DNA from: JAPXLN01 sp033809515
GTDB taxonomy: Bacteria; Bacillota; Sulfobacillia; Fermentithermobacillales; Fermentithermobacillaceae
Reading direction: 5' to 3'
NCBI GenBank assembly: GCA_033809515.1
Contig: JAPXLN010000002.1
Location: 155,047 to 219,046, forward strand
DNA length: 64,000 bases
Each line of letters opens with the position of its first letter. Positions within the stretch are counted from its first letter, which is position 1. The position numbers and the translations under genes were made by a program. This document shows, one piece after another, positions 27,314 to 35,216 of this stretch. The notes under the pieces are model-generated. The model was given only the letters and a program-made list of their open reading frames with translations, was not told the DNA's origin and did not search any database.

Positions 27314-27951
27314 GGCGTATGGCCTACAAGGAGGATTCGTCTACAGTTCGGGGATTTGTTGCCTTGAGCTTGCCCGGCTGCATTAGAGAGTTTCTCGGTG
27401 AGGCTGAGGAAAACGCACGGGCTTTTCTACCCGGTTACAGGTTCACAAGTCATGACAACTTGCACATGACCTTGCTTTTCCTGGGGGATGTCAGCCGGGA
27501 AGACCTGCGTTTGGTTTCTGCTGCTCTGAGAGAATCAGCCTCAGACACGAACCCTTTTACAGTTCAGCTGGGCTTACCCGGGTGCTTTCCGCGGAGCCAA
27601 AACCCGAGGATCCTTCATGTAGGCATCAGCAGAGGAGAAGAGACCCTTAGCCAGTTAGCAAACTCTGTAAGAGCAGCCCTGTTGCCCCTGGGTTATTCCG
27701 ACAGCAAGCCCTTCAGGGCTCACATAACCATGGCAAGGGAAAGAAAGACAGGGCCAAGCGCTGCAGGATCCTTCTCCGGAACCGGCATAGCTTCTGTATG
27801 GCAGGACTCCTTTGTCCGGACACAGGAGAGAGCCCCCGCGAGGTCTTTATCATGGAAGATTGAGGAGATCTTTTTGATGCAAAGCATACTGCGTCCGGGT
27901 GGCCCTCTGTATGTTCCGCTGGAGAGATTTGGTCTCGGGGCGAGGCAATAA
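27310..27951 (+). CDS. thpR: RNA 2',3'-cyclic phosphodiesterase (ThpR/LigT)
   Basis: A small 2H-phosphoesterase with the two diagnostic H-x-T-x motifs, HMTL near residue 53 and HITM near residue 138. Members open 2',3'-cyclic phosphate ends of RNA and can ligate tRNA halves in vitro. 213 residues is slightly long, with an insertion near the C-terminus. TTG at 27310 overlaps the cinA stop; ATG at 27319 is the other possible start. It lies in the cinA-thpR-recA run. Confidence 0.88.
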   Translation: MRRMAYKEDSSTVRGFVALSLPGCIREFLGEAEENARAFLPGYRFTSHDNLHMTLLFLGDVSREDLRLVSAALRESASDTNPFTVQLGLPGCFPRSQNPRILHVGISRGEETLSQLANSVRAALLPLGYSDSKPFRAHITMARERKTGPSAAGSFSGTGIASVWQDSFVRTQERAPARSLSWKIEEIFLMQSILRPGGPLYVPLERFGLGARQ

Positions 27952-27959
27952 CGGTCAGA

Positions 27960-27988
27960 TTGTAGGTGGAGGTTCTGGATGTTATACT
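27960..27988 (+). promoter_or_regulatory. Possible recA promoter
   Basis: TTGTAG (27960-27965) and TATACT (27983-27988) are 17 bases apart. The -10 differs from consensus at one base; the -35 keeps only TTG. It lies about 55 bases before recA. No LexA box of the CGAAC-N4-GTTC type is visible next to it. Confidence 0.4.
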
Positions 27989-28041
27989 TTGCTAGGAAGG
28001 TGCTGCCAGGGTAGTGTGGTAGATAACCTGGAGGTAGAAAC

Positions 28042-29079
28042 ATGCAAGAGAAAAAGAAGGCCCTTGATCTCGCGGTCGCACAGATAGAAAAACAGTTTGG
28101 CAAGGGATCAATCATGCGCTGGGGCGAAATGACCCAGAGAATGACTGTTGATGTTATTCCCACGGGAGCTTTGGCACTCGACATTGCGTTGGGAGTTGGT
28201 GGGCTGCCCAGAGGAAGGGTCGTAGAGATATACGGCCCTGAGGGTTCAGGAAAAACCACCGTTGCCCTGCACGTAATCGCTGAAGCTCAGAAGGCCGGCG
28301 GGATTGCTGCATACATCGACGTTGAGCATGCGCTGGATCCGGCTTATGCGGGTAGGATAGGCGTTGATGTGGACAATCTTCTTATTTCCCAACCGGATAC
28401 AGGAGAGCAGGCACTGGAGATAGTCGATGCCCTGGTGCGAAGCGGGGCAGTCGATTGCATTGTTTTGGACTCAGTAGCAGCCCTTGCCCCGAGAGCTGAA
28501 ATCGAGGGCGAGATGGGTGATTCTCACGTGGGGCTTCAAGCTCGTTTGATGTCCCAGGCCTTACGTAAGCTGACTGCGGTAATATCCAAGTCAAGGACAA
28601 CGGCCATATTCATCAACCAGATCCGGGAGAAGATCGGCGTTCTTTTTGGCAATCCCGAGACAACCCCGGGGGGCCGAGCTCTGAAGTTCTACTCTTCTGT
28701 GAGGCTTGATGTGCGTAAGGCAGAGAACATAAAGCAAGGCCAGGAGAATATAGGTGCCCGCACCAGGGTCAGAATTGTCAAGAACAAGTTAGCTCCGCCT
28801 TTCAGGCAAGCAGAGTTTGACATTATCTACGGTGAAGGCATCTCACGGGAAGGATCTCTCCTGGACGTAGGAGTCGTCCACAACGTCATAACCAGGACGG
28901 GCACGTGGTATTCCTACGGAGATATCAGGATGGGTCAGGGAAAGGAAGCAGGACGCACTTATCTTAAAGAGCATCCTGAGGCAGCTGCCGAAATCGAGGA
29001 GAAAGTACGGAGTCTGCTGAGAGCCGGAAATGTAAAGGCTGAGAATGCCGAGGACCAGCCTGATCTGGAAGACGTCTGA
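28042..29079 (+). CDS. recA: Recombinase A
   Basis: RecA forms filaments on single-stranded DNA, drives strand exchange, and triggers LexA self-cleavage. The Walker A motif GPEGSGKT is at residues 65-72, with GSIMRWGE before it. The C-terminal domain is acidic, as usual. The length of 345 is standard. ATG at 28042 is behind GGAGGT. It overlaps recX by one base (TGATG), so the modulator is made from the same message. LexA, its partner, lies 25 kb away in this window. Confidence 0.98.
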   Translation: MQEKKKALDLAVAQIEKQFGKGSIMRWGEMTQRMTVDVIPTGALALDIALGVGGLPRGRVVEIYGPEGSGKTTVALHVIAEAQKAGGIAAYIDVEHALDPAYAGRIGVDVDNLLISQPDTGEQALEIVDALVRSGAVDCIVLDSVAALAPRAEIEGEMGDSHVGLQARLMSQALRKLTAVISKSRTTAIFINQIREKIGVLFGNPETTPGGRALKFYSSVRLDVRKAENIKQGQENIGARTRVRIVKNKLAPPFRQAEFDIIYGEGISREGSLLDVGVVHNVITRTGTWYSYGDIRMGQGKEAGRTYLKEHPEAAAEIEEKVRSLLRAGNVKAENAEDQPDLEDV

Positions 29080-29561
29080 TGAGCCGCAACGCAACGGGAA
29101 CCCGGAGCGTAATGAGCGCGGCCCTAAACGTGCTTTCCAGGAAGCAGGTGAGCACCGGGCAGATGCGCCGGTTGCTCGGGAGCAAAGGGTATTCAAGTGA
29201 CGAGATAGAGAATTGCATTGCCAAACTTGGTGAATGGCGATACCTGGACGACAGGTCTTATGCTGCGGATCTGGTCCGTGCCATGGGGGGAGCGTATCCT
29301 TTTGGCAGGCGCAGAGCTCTGTTTGAACTTAAGAAGAAGCTGTTTTCTGATGAAGTTGTCGAAGCTGCAGTGAGCGAAGCTTACGACGCCCTTGATGAGG
29401 AGGTCCTGGCACACCGGGCCGCAGCAGTGTATTTACGAGGCAAAGATGAGAGTTCTCTGAAAGTGAAAGAACGACTTGCCCGGTGGTTGCTAAGGCGAGG
29501 GTTCGATTTCGAGACAGCTAACAGCGTAGCCTTTGGTCCGGGCGAGTGGCGTTTCCAGTGA
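29079..29561 (+). CDS. recX: Regulatory protein RecX
   Basis: RecX binds RecA filaments and limits or modulates their activity. The 160-residue protein shows the three-helix repeats of the family: an N-terminal LSRKQVSTGQMRRLLGSKGY, WRYLDDRSYAADLVRAM in the middle, then GRRRALFELKKKLFSDEVV. The start overlaps the recA stop. The C-terminus ends in LLRRGFDFETANSVA, as in other RecX proteins. Confidence 0.9.
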   Translation: MSRNATGTRSVMSAALNVLSRKQVSTGQMRRLLGSKGYSSDEIENCIAKLGEWRYLDDRSYAADLVRAMGGAYPFGRRRALFELKKKLFSDEVVEAAVSEAYDALDEEVLAHRAAAVYLRGKDESSLKVKERLARWLLRRGFDFETANSVAFGPGEWRFQ

Positions 29562-29871
29562 TTATGCCCGTTTTAACTTAGCGAGAAGAAAAGCGCGATA
29601 AGTGGAAGAAGAAACTGCATGAGTTCAGATAGCAGTGCTCTTTTTTGGCGGTTAGGGCTAGGTGGAAGATTACCCTGCCATGGTACCGGTGGAAAAACAG
29701 GTGCCGCCGAAGAGATTGGCCGGTAAATGTCCGGGACTTATCAGTTTTTGCGAAGGTGGTAATGTTCTCGACTGAACCTTCCTTATTGCGTCATGCCTTT
29801 AACCCAATAAGGCTGTCTCGCTGAGCGCCGGGCAAGAGCTCGGCTTTTTGGGTTTATAGGAGGTGACCTAT
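29562..29871 (+). promoter_or_regulatory. Long leader between recX and rny
   Basis: About 310 bases without an ORF. CTGC (near 29616) can pair with GCAG before a TTTTTT run near 29650, a weak end for recA-recX. The middle, roughly 29660-29780, is G+C-rich and full of short complementary blocks. The right end holds an intrinsic terminator (29820-29849) only 22 bases before the rny start codon. I could not match it to a known riboswitch. Confidence 0.5.
29820..29849 (+). terminator. Intrinsic terminator/attenuator immediately upstream of rny
   Basis: GCTGAGC (29820-29826) pairs with GCTCGGC (29838-29844) with one G-T wobble, followed by TTTTT. An outer helix AACCCAA (29801-29807) with TTGGGTT (29848-29854) would compete for the T-run. 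Because the ribosome binding site begins at 29858, no promoter fits between this terminator and rny. Confidence 0.6.
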
Positions 29872-31401
29872 ATGGGATGGTTGGAGTTTGTTACTGGGCT
29901 TTTTGCCGGTTTTGCGGTAGGTTATTTTGTCCGTAGAGCTCTAGGAGAAGCTAAGATTGGTTCGGCTGAAGACGAGGCCCAACGGATTCTGGATGATGCA
30001 GCTAAGTCAGCGGAAACCATGAGACGCGAGGCATCAGTTGAGTCAAGAGACGAAGCGCAGCGACTGCGAAGCGAAGTAGAACGTGAAAGCAGAGAGCGGC
30101 GGCATGAGCTTCAGAGAACGGAACGAAGGCTTATCAACAAAGAAGAGGCCTTGGACAGGCGCCAGGAGCTTCTTACTCAAAAAGAAGAGAATGTATCAAA
30201 ACAGGAAAAAGCTCTGACGGAAAAAGCACGGAACCTTGACAACCTGCAAGAACAGGCGTTGAAGGAACTGGAGCGGATCTCAGGGCTTACCCGGGAAGAT
30301 GCCAGAGAACGCATTTTGTCTGAGGTCAGCGAAGCTCTAAAGGACGAGACTGCGCGGCTTGTACGCGATGCAGAGGTCAGGGCAAGGGAGGAAGCTGAGG
30401 ATAAGGCAAGGGCAGTAGTCAGCCTGGCCATACAAAGATGCTCGGCAGACCATGTTGCCGAAAACACAGTTTCAGTGGTAGAACTTCCCAACGACGAGAT
30501 GAAAGGGCGCATTATAGGCAGAGAAGGAAGGAACATACGGGCCCTTGAGACGCTCACGGGGATAGACCTTATCATCGATGATACTCCCGAAGCAGTGATT
30601 CTCTCAGGTTTCGACCCGGTGCGCAGGGAGATAGCAAGGCTCGCCCTTGAGCGATTGGTGTCTGATGGGCGGATTCATCCTGCCAGAATTGAGGAAATGG
30701 TGGAAAGGGCCCAGAAGGAAGTTGAGAACTCCATTAAGCAGGAGGGCGAACAGGCAGCTTTGAACCTTGGAGTTCATGGACTGCACCCTGAGATCGTGAA
30801 ACTCCTGGGACGGCTGAAATTTAGGACCAGCTACGGGCAGAACGTGCTTAAGCACTCAGTTGAGGTTGCACATCTGGCTGCTATCATGGCAAACGAGATT
30901 GGCGCTGACGCGGTTGTAGCTAAGAGAGCCGGTTTGCTGCACGATATTGGAAAGGCGGTGGACCACGAAGTAGAGGGATCCCACGTAGCTATAGGTGTGA
31001 ACCTTCTTCGCAGGTACCGTGAGTCCAACGAAGTCATCCGGGGAATGGAAGCTCATCACGGCGATGTGGAACCTGCATCTCCCGAAGCTTTCCTGGTCGG
31101 TGCAGCTGACGCCATTTCCGCAGCTCGGCCCGGAGCCAGACGTGAGACTTTGGAAATGTACCTAAAGCGTCTTGAGAAGCTGGAAGATATCGCAAACGCC
31201 TTTGAAGGCGTGGAGAAATCTTACGCCATTCAGGCGGGGCGTGAGATTCGTATTATGGTCAAACCCGAGAGGGTGGACGACCTTGGCGCCGTGCGACTTG
31301 CCAGGGATATTGTGAAGAAGATAGAAAGAGAGATAGAGTACCCGGGCCAGGTTAAGGTGACAGTAATAAGAGAGACCAGGGCCGTAGGCTACGCCAAATA
31401 G
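29872..31401 (+). CDS. rny: Ribonuclease Y
   Basis: A membrane-anchored endoribonuclease that starts decay of many mRNAs in Firmicutes. Order: an N-terminal transmembrane helix (about 1-20), a long charged coiled coil (about 30-190), a KH RNA-binding domain (GRIIGREGRNIRALE) and an HD catalytic domain with LLHDIGKAVDHE. 509 residues is close to the usual 520. ATG at 29872 is six bases after AGGAGGTG; the frame also offers an upstream GTG inside that site, which is unlikely. It precedes ymdB, as in B. subtilis, but with an extra gene between. Confidence 0.96.
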   Translation: MGWLEFVTGLFAGFAVGYFVRRALGEAKIGSAEDEAQRILDDAAKSAETMRREASVESRDEAQRLRSEVERESRERRHELQRTERRLINKEEALDRRQELLTQKEENVSKQEKALTEKARNLDNLQEQALKELERISGLTREDARERILSEVSEALKDETARLVRDAEVRAREEAEDKARAVVSLAIQRCSADHVAENTVSVVELPNDEMKGRIIGREGRNIRALETLTGIDLIIDDTPEAVILSGFDPVRREIARLALERLVSDGRIHPARIEEMVERAQKEVENSIKQEGEQAALNLGVHGLHPEIVKLLGRLKFRTSYGQNVLKHSVEVAHLAAIMANEIGADAVVAKRAGLLHDIGKAVDHEVEGSHVAIGVNLLRRYRESNEVIRGMEAHHGDVEPASPEAFLVGAADAISAARPGARRETLEMYLKRLEKLEDIANAFEGVEKSYAIQAGREIRIMVKPERVDDLGAVRLARDIVKKIEREIEYPGQVKVTVIRETRAVGYAK

Positions 31402-31416
31402 ACGAGGAGGGAAACC

Positions 31417-31971
31417 ATGGCGAAGAAACCCTCTCCCCGTAAACCGGGAGAAAAGTCAGGTCAAAGAGGAAGGCGGGTGCCCCAGAAGGATGTTGAGGTG
31501 CTTGCAACTCTGTTGGTGGCGTACCCTCAGGTCTCCCGGGCAGTGTATGACCCCGGTAACAAAGCTCTTGGGTTGGTGTTTCTTTGCCGCGGACCAATGA
31601 GCCGTAACCGGCGTAAGGACCTAACTACACTCTACAAAGACTCTGTGGAGGTATACCTATCTCTTACGGGAAGAAAGCAGACCTTTCTGAAAGCATCGTG
31701 GGAAAGCATGGACTCGTTCTACAGCTTCCAGGTTGAAAGGGACGTTTCGTCCCTTTCACCTGGCGAGCTGGACATGACCGTTGATATGATATGCGACAAA
31801 GCAAGTGTTGTCATGGCGACTGAAGGCCTCGATGCCAGCGACTCTGACGAAATCACATGGCCTGCCCGGCTTTTCCTTCAAGAAACCATAGACCAGGTGA
31901 AAACCCTTAAGAGCCCGCGAAAGCTTGTTGCCCTCCGGGAAGGCGAAAGGGTCCTGGTATTTGACAAGTAG
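31417..31971 (+). CDS. Hypothetical protein between rny and ymdB
   Basis: I do not recognise this 184-residue protein. The first 25 residues are basic and low in complexity (KKPSPRKPGEKSGQRGRR), which could bind nucleic acid or be disordered. The rest is a soluble mixed alpha/beta region with DVEVLATLLVAYPQVSRAV and a second helical block (MTVDMICDKASVVMA). No signal peptide or membrane helix is seen. ATG at 31417 is 15 bases after rny with GAGGAGG upstream, so it is part of the rny transcript. A role linked to RNA turnover is only a guess from position. Confidence 0.65.
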   Translation: MAKKPSPRKPGEKSGQRGRRVPQKDVEVLATLLVAYPQVSRAVYDPGNKALGLVFLCRGPMSRNRRKDLTTLYKDSVEVYLSLTGRKQTFLKASWESMDSFYSFQVERDVSSLSPGELDMTVDMICDKASVVMATEGLDASDSDEITWPARLFLQETIDQVKTLKSPRKLVALREGERVLVFDK

Positions 31972-32044
31972 CTCCTCCTCCGGAGGAAGGGAAAATAGGA
32001 AGCGAGCGAGCATTTCTTGAAATACGTCTTGCAGGAGGTATTCT

Positions 32045-32836
32045 GTGAACCTTTTGTTTGTCGGAGACATCTTCGGTTCTCCAGGAAGAGAGTTTTTAGC
32101 CAGGCACCTACCCTCATTGGTCGAGGAGTACCAAGCAGATTTCGTCATTGCTAACGGCGAAAACGCAGCAGGAGGGAGCGGACTCACTCCGGATGTGGCT
32201 GAGTTTCTTTTCTCACTGGGAGTGGATGTGCTGACTTCCGGCAACCACATTTGGGCCAAGAAGGAGATCTTATCCATCATTGACCAGGAGCAAAGGATCC
32301 TTCGTCCTGCCAACTACCCTCCCGGAGTGCCCGGAAGAGGAAGCGGAGTGTTCCACGCAAGAAACGGCGCAAGCGTTGGTGTAATCAGCGTCTGCGGACG
32401 AGTGTTCTCCCCCCAGAGCTTCGATTGTCCTTTCAGAACCATTGATTCGGAGATAGCAGTGCTTAGACAGCACACTCCCCTTATTGTAATAGACTTCCAT
32501 GCAGAGGCCACTTCAGAGAAAATCGCTGCCGGCTGGTACGTTGACGGTCGGGCCAGTGCTCTTTTTGGCACTCATACACACGTTCAGACAGCTGATGCGA
32601 CCATACTGCCCAAGGGCACAGCTTTCATTACCGATGCCGGCATGACCGGCAGCCTGGAAGGGGTCATAGGAGTCAGCCGGGAGATCATACTCAAGAATTT
32701 CCTTACCCAGCTTCCGGTTAAGCATGAACCTGCCAAAGGGCGTTGCCAGCTGTGCGGAGTGTTTTGCCGGCTTGGTCAATCAGGCCGGGCTGAAGTTATC
32801 CAGCGCATTTTTATTGCAGACCCGGTTTTGAGCTAG
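32045..32836 (+). CDS. ymdB: YmdB-type metallophosphoesterase
   Basis: A cytosolic calcineurin-like phosphodiesterase of the TIGR00282 family. The metal-site segments NLLFVGDIFGSPGRE, ANGENAAGG, TSGNHIWAKKE and GTHTHVQTAD are all present. In B. subtilis YmdB degrades 2',3'-cAMP and influences biofilm and motility choices. GTG at 32045 lies behind GCAGGAGG. 263 residues is the family length. It sits in the conserved rny-ymdB-spoVS neighbourhood. Confidence 0.93.
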   Translation: MNLLFVGDIFGSPGREFLARHLPSLVEEYQADFVIANGENAAGGSGLTPDVAEFLFSLGVDVLTSGNHIWAKKEILSIIDQEQRILRPANYPPGVPGRGSGVFHARNGASVGVISVCGRVFSPQSFDCPFRTIDSEIAVLRQHTPLIVIDFHAEATSEKIAAGWYVDGRASALFGTHTHVQTADATILPKGTAFITDAGMTGSLEGVIGVSREIILKNFLTQLPVKHEPAKGRCQLCGVFCRLGQSGRAEVIQRIFIADPVLS

Positions 32837-32961
32837 CAGTTTCTCACTAAGATAGCTGTGATCGGGGTTGCAAAGTTTCCACATAGCGGTTACAATTCAG
32901 TTGGGAATAACTGCATGGCTTACACACTTCTGTAATGCTCTAATGCTATGGGGGGATATTG

Positions 32962-33264
32962 ATGGGAGTAAGCAACGTAGACCGTAAAGAGACTGGTACC
33001 GTGGAGATTCTGAAGGTTTCGTCCAAATCCAATCCCAATGCAGTTGCCGGTGCCCTCGCCGGTGTTATCAGAGAGAAAGGTTATGCCGAAATTCAAGGGA
33101 TCGGAGCAGGTGCTGTGAACCAGGCCATCAAAGCGGTGGCGATTGCCAGAGGTTTTGTTGCCCCCAGCGGTATGGATCTTGTTTGTGTGCCCGCTTTTAC
33201 CGACATTGCCATTGACGGTCAGGAGCGCACTGCAATCAAGCTCATTGTCGGACCCAGGGACTGA
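32962..33264 (+). CDS. spoVS: Stage V sporulation protein S
   Basis: SpoVS is a small Alba-like protein needed for normal septation and spore coat assembly in B. subtilis. The sequence SSKSNPNAVAGALAG and the following GAGAVNQAIKAVAIARGF are nearly identical to the family. The usual 86-residue protein would begin at GTG 33001 (MEILKVSSKS). However, the better ribosome binding site (GGGGGG at 32950) serves ATG 32962, giving a 13-14-residue N-terminal extension. Both starts are possible. A perfect stem-loop follows the gene. Confidence 0.93.
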   Translation: MGVSNVDRKETGTVEILKVSSKSNPNAVAGALAGVIREKGYAEIQGIGAGAVNQAIKAVAIARGFVAPSGMDLVCVPAFTDIAIDGQERTAIKLIVGPRD

Positions 33265-33289
33265 AGAGCTAAGAGTGACCGAATACCTC

Positions 33290-33318
33290 GTTCAGGGCGA
33301 GGACCTCTCGCCCTGAAC
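33290..33318 (+). terminator. Perfect 12-bp stem-loop after spoVS
   Basis: GTTCAGGGCGAG (33290-33301) pairs perfectly with CTCGCCCTGAAC (33307-33318) around a GACCT loop. No T-run follows (CGTCAACGCG). It is placed 25 bases after the spoVS stop, so it probably marks the transcript end or protects it. Confidence 0.5.
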
Positions 33319-33430
33319 CGTCAACGCGACTTGTTCTATAACCACGTAGACTCTGTGTCATTTCTTGTTCAGGCGGCATGGTAGATCGCGCAATAGGGCC
33401 ACCGCAACTTCTGGTGAGGAGTGAGATACT

Positions 33431-34762
33431 TTGCTGGATGAAATCAGGTTGCGTGAGATTGCAGAGTCCGGGTTGAGAGCTTCTACTGCGGAGCAGACTG
33501 AGATCCTTCTGATTGGGCAAGAGAGCCCTCTGACCAGATACTCAGATAACTACATACATCAGAATGTGTCTGAGACAAACTACACCTTAACCGTTCGCGC
33601 AGTAACAGGGAAGCGAATAGGATCTGCATCCATAAACCAATTAGACAGAGACTCGGTCCTGGAAGCTGTCAGCTATGCGTGCGCTGCAGCCCGCCTGGCT
33701 CAGGAAAACCCCGATTTTAGGAGCCTTCCCGGACCGGAGCCTGTGCAGGAGATCCAGGCCTATGCTGTTGCTACCCGGGATTGTCCCGCAGACCTCCGGG
33801 CGGCCTATGTAGAGAGAATTGTGGATATGGCAAAGGAGAAGGGCGTAACCGTAGCAGGAGCTCTTTCTCCCACGGTTCTCCAGACAGCCGTAGCTAATTC
33901 GTTGGGCGTTTGGGCCTGTGCAACTGCTACCAGAGTCTCTATGACATGCATAGCCATGAGCTCTGATTCGGCCGGATTTGCCCGGGAAGCTGCTGTTAGC
34001 GTGGCCGACATTGATCCTACCGCCATAGCTGATAGGGCAATCGCGAAATGTCTTGAGTCCAGGAATCCCATTTCTGTTCCTCCGGGTGAGTATGATGTCG
34101 TCCTTGAGCCTCCTGCCGTGGCTGACATGCTCATGTACCTTGCCTTTCCGGGTTTTTCGGCAGGTGCCTACCAGGAAGGCTCAAGTTTCATGAGCTACGG
34201 AATGGGGCAGAGGATAACCGGCGAAAAGATAACCATTTGTGATGACGGCTACGACCCTCAGGGTTTTCCCATGAGCTTCGATTTTGAAGGAGTGCCAAAG
34301 CAGAAGGTCACTCTAATAGAGAACGGAATCGCCCGGGGCGTTGTCTACGACTCTTTAACGGCCGGGAAAGAAGGCAAGAAGTCCACAGGCCACAGCGTTC
34401 AGGCGTTTATGCCCGGTGCTATACCTGCTAACCTAGTCATGGCGGGCGGAGACTCAAGTCTGGAAGAGATGATCTCATCTACTGAGAGGGGAATCCTTGT
34501 TACAAGGTTTCATTACGTGAACCCCTTGCATCCTGTGAACACGATTATAACCGGCATGACCAGGGACGGGACGTTTCTGATTGAAAAGGGGAAGATTACG
34601 CGGGGTATTCGCAATCTGCGATTTACCGAGAGCATTCTGGGAGCGTTCTCAAGAGCTGTGGCCCTCTCTAAGCAACGGTCCCTGGAAGGTGACCTGCTGT
34701 CTATAGTCTGTCCTGCAATGAAAATTGAGAAGTTCACATTTACCGGGGGAACTGAGTTCTAG
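33431..34762 (+). CDS. TldD/PmbA family protein (PmbA/TldE-like)
   Basis: TldD and PmbA (TldE) form a heteromeric metalloprotease that matures modified peptides and degrades unfolded ones. The N-terminal TldD_N domain (YSDNYIHQNVSET) and the C-terminal beta domain (GARGVVYDSLTAGKEGKKSTGH-like region around 300) fit the family. I see no HExxxH zinc motif, the mark of the TldD catalytic subunit, so this is the TldE/PmbA type. No partner gene is adjacent. TTG at 33431 is the start, behind GAGGAG. 443 residues is full length. Convergent with the small gene at 34.8 kb. Confidence 0.85.
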   Translation: MLDEIRLREIAESGLRASTAEQTEILLIGQESPLTRYSDNYIHQNVSETNYTLTVRAVTGKRIGSASINQLDRDSVLEAVSYACAAARLAQENPDFRSLPGPEPVQEIQAYAVATRDCPADLRAAYVERIVDMAKEKGVTVAGALSPTVLQTAVANSLGVWACATATRVSMTCIAMSSDSAGFAREAAVSVADIDPTAIADRAIAKCLESRNPISVPPGEYDVVLEPPAVADMLMYLAFPGFSAGAYQEGSSFMSYGMGQRITGEKITICDDGYDPQGFPMSFDFEGVPKQKVTLIENGIARGVVYDSLTAGKEGKKSTGHSVQAFMPGAIPANLVMAGGDSSLEEMISSTERGILVTRFHYVNPLHPVNTIITGMTRDGTFLIEKGKITRGIRNLRFTESILGAFSRAVALSKQRSLEGDLLSIVCPAMKIEKFTFTGGTEF

Positions 34763-34789
34763 GGAAAAGTACCGGAATCCGGGCCTTGT

Positions 34790-35011
34790 CTACTCCGGGA
34801 TTACCGCTTCAGGGTCGGGGATCTCGTCGTTGTACTCCCAGGAGACTCGAGACCGAGAGACTCTGCGCCCTTTCAGGGAGACAGAGGAATGGCGCCCCCT
34901 GGTTCGTGTCGTCATGCTCTCCGGGGGTTCATAGGTTTCGCCGGATAAGGCAGCAACGCGCACCTTGGTTCTTGTTACTCTGACGTCCCTTGGTTCACTC
35001 GTGTTGGACAT
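34790..35011 (-). CDS. Orphan small protein, 73 residues
   Basis: I do not recognise this protein. It is real by its start: ATG at 35011 has a near-perfect GAGGAGGGG with a spacing of five to seven bases. The sequence is hydrophilic with a basic centre rich in Arg, Ser and Thr (RDVRVTRTKVRVAALSGE; KGRRVSRSRVSW) and an acidic tail (NDEIPDPEAVIPE). There is no Cys, no membrane helix and no signal peptide. The composition suggests a nucleic-acid-binding or spore-packed small protein, but that is a guess. Upstream are a tandem 10-bp repeat and a large folded element. It is convergent with the PmbA-like gene and lies downstream of the acyl-CoA synthetase on the same strand. Confidence 0.6.
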   Translation of the reverse strand: MSNTSEPRDVRVTRTKVRVAALSGETYEPPESMTTRTRGRHSSVSLKGRRVSRSRVSWEYNDEIPDPEAVIPE

Positions 35012-35025
35012 ACTGACCCCTCCTC

Positions 35026-35045
35026 AACGGATCTAAACGGATCTA
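35026..35045 (-). repeat. Tandem 10-bp repeat next to a start site
   Basis: AACGGATCTA occurs twice head-to-tail (35026-35035 and 35036-35045), directly upstream of the ribosome binding site of the 73-residue gene. Read on the coding strand it is TAGATCCGTT twice. One 10-bp step is one helical turn, as expected for a dimeric repressor site, though chance duplication is possible. Confidence 0.55.
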
Positions 35046-35065
35046 TAAGAAGAGAAGCCTGAATG

Positions 35066-35135
35066 TGCAGCCCGGAGATGCCTGGGCATCTACGATTTGG
35101 CAGACCAAGCCGGGCCAGACGTCGCCCGGGCTGCA
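35066..35135 (-). ncRNA. Folded intergenic element, possible structured RNA
   Basis: TGCAGCCCGG (35066-35075) pairs perfectly with CCGGGCTGCA (35126-35135). Inside are AGATGCC-TG-GGCATCT (35077-35092), TTGGCAGACCAA, and a CCGGGC/GCCCGG pair that competes with the outer stem. The result is a multi-branch fold with two exclusive pairings. It lies between the acyl-CoA synthetase stop and the 73-residue gene on their common strand. It could be a terminator, a switch or an independent RNA. Confidence 0.4.
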
Positions 35136-35216
35136 TAACATGACGGCACTACGTTACCAACTGCTTGTTGACCACCACAAGGCCGGTCTTTTCCGCGCCC
35201 TGTGCGTTCAACTGAT

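Noticed and set aside
29660..29780. Resemblance of the rny leader (GCCGCCGAAG) to lysine or glycine riboswitches
   Set aside because: Only one short block matches; the other conserved segments of those aptamers are absent, and the downstream gene does not fit.
33269..33520. 83-residue minus-strand ORF between spoVS and the PmbA-like gene
   Set aside because: It runs antisense through the hairpin and into the PmbA-like coding region and has no ribosome binding site.
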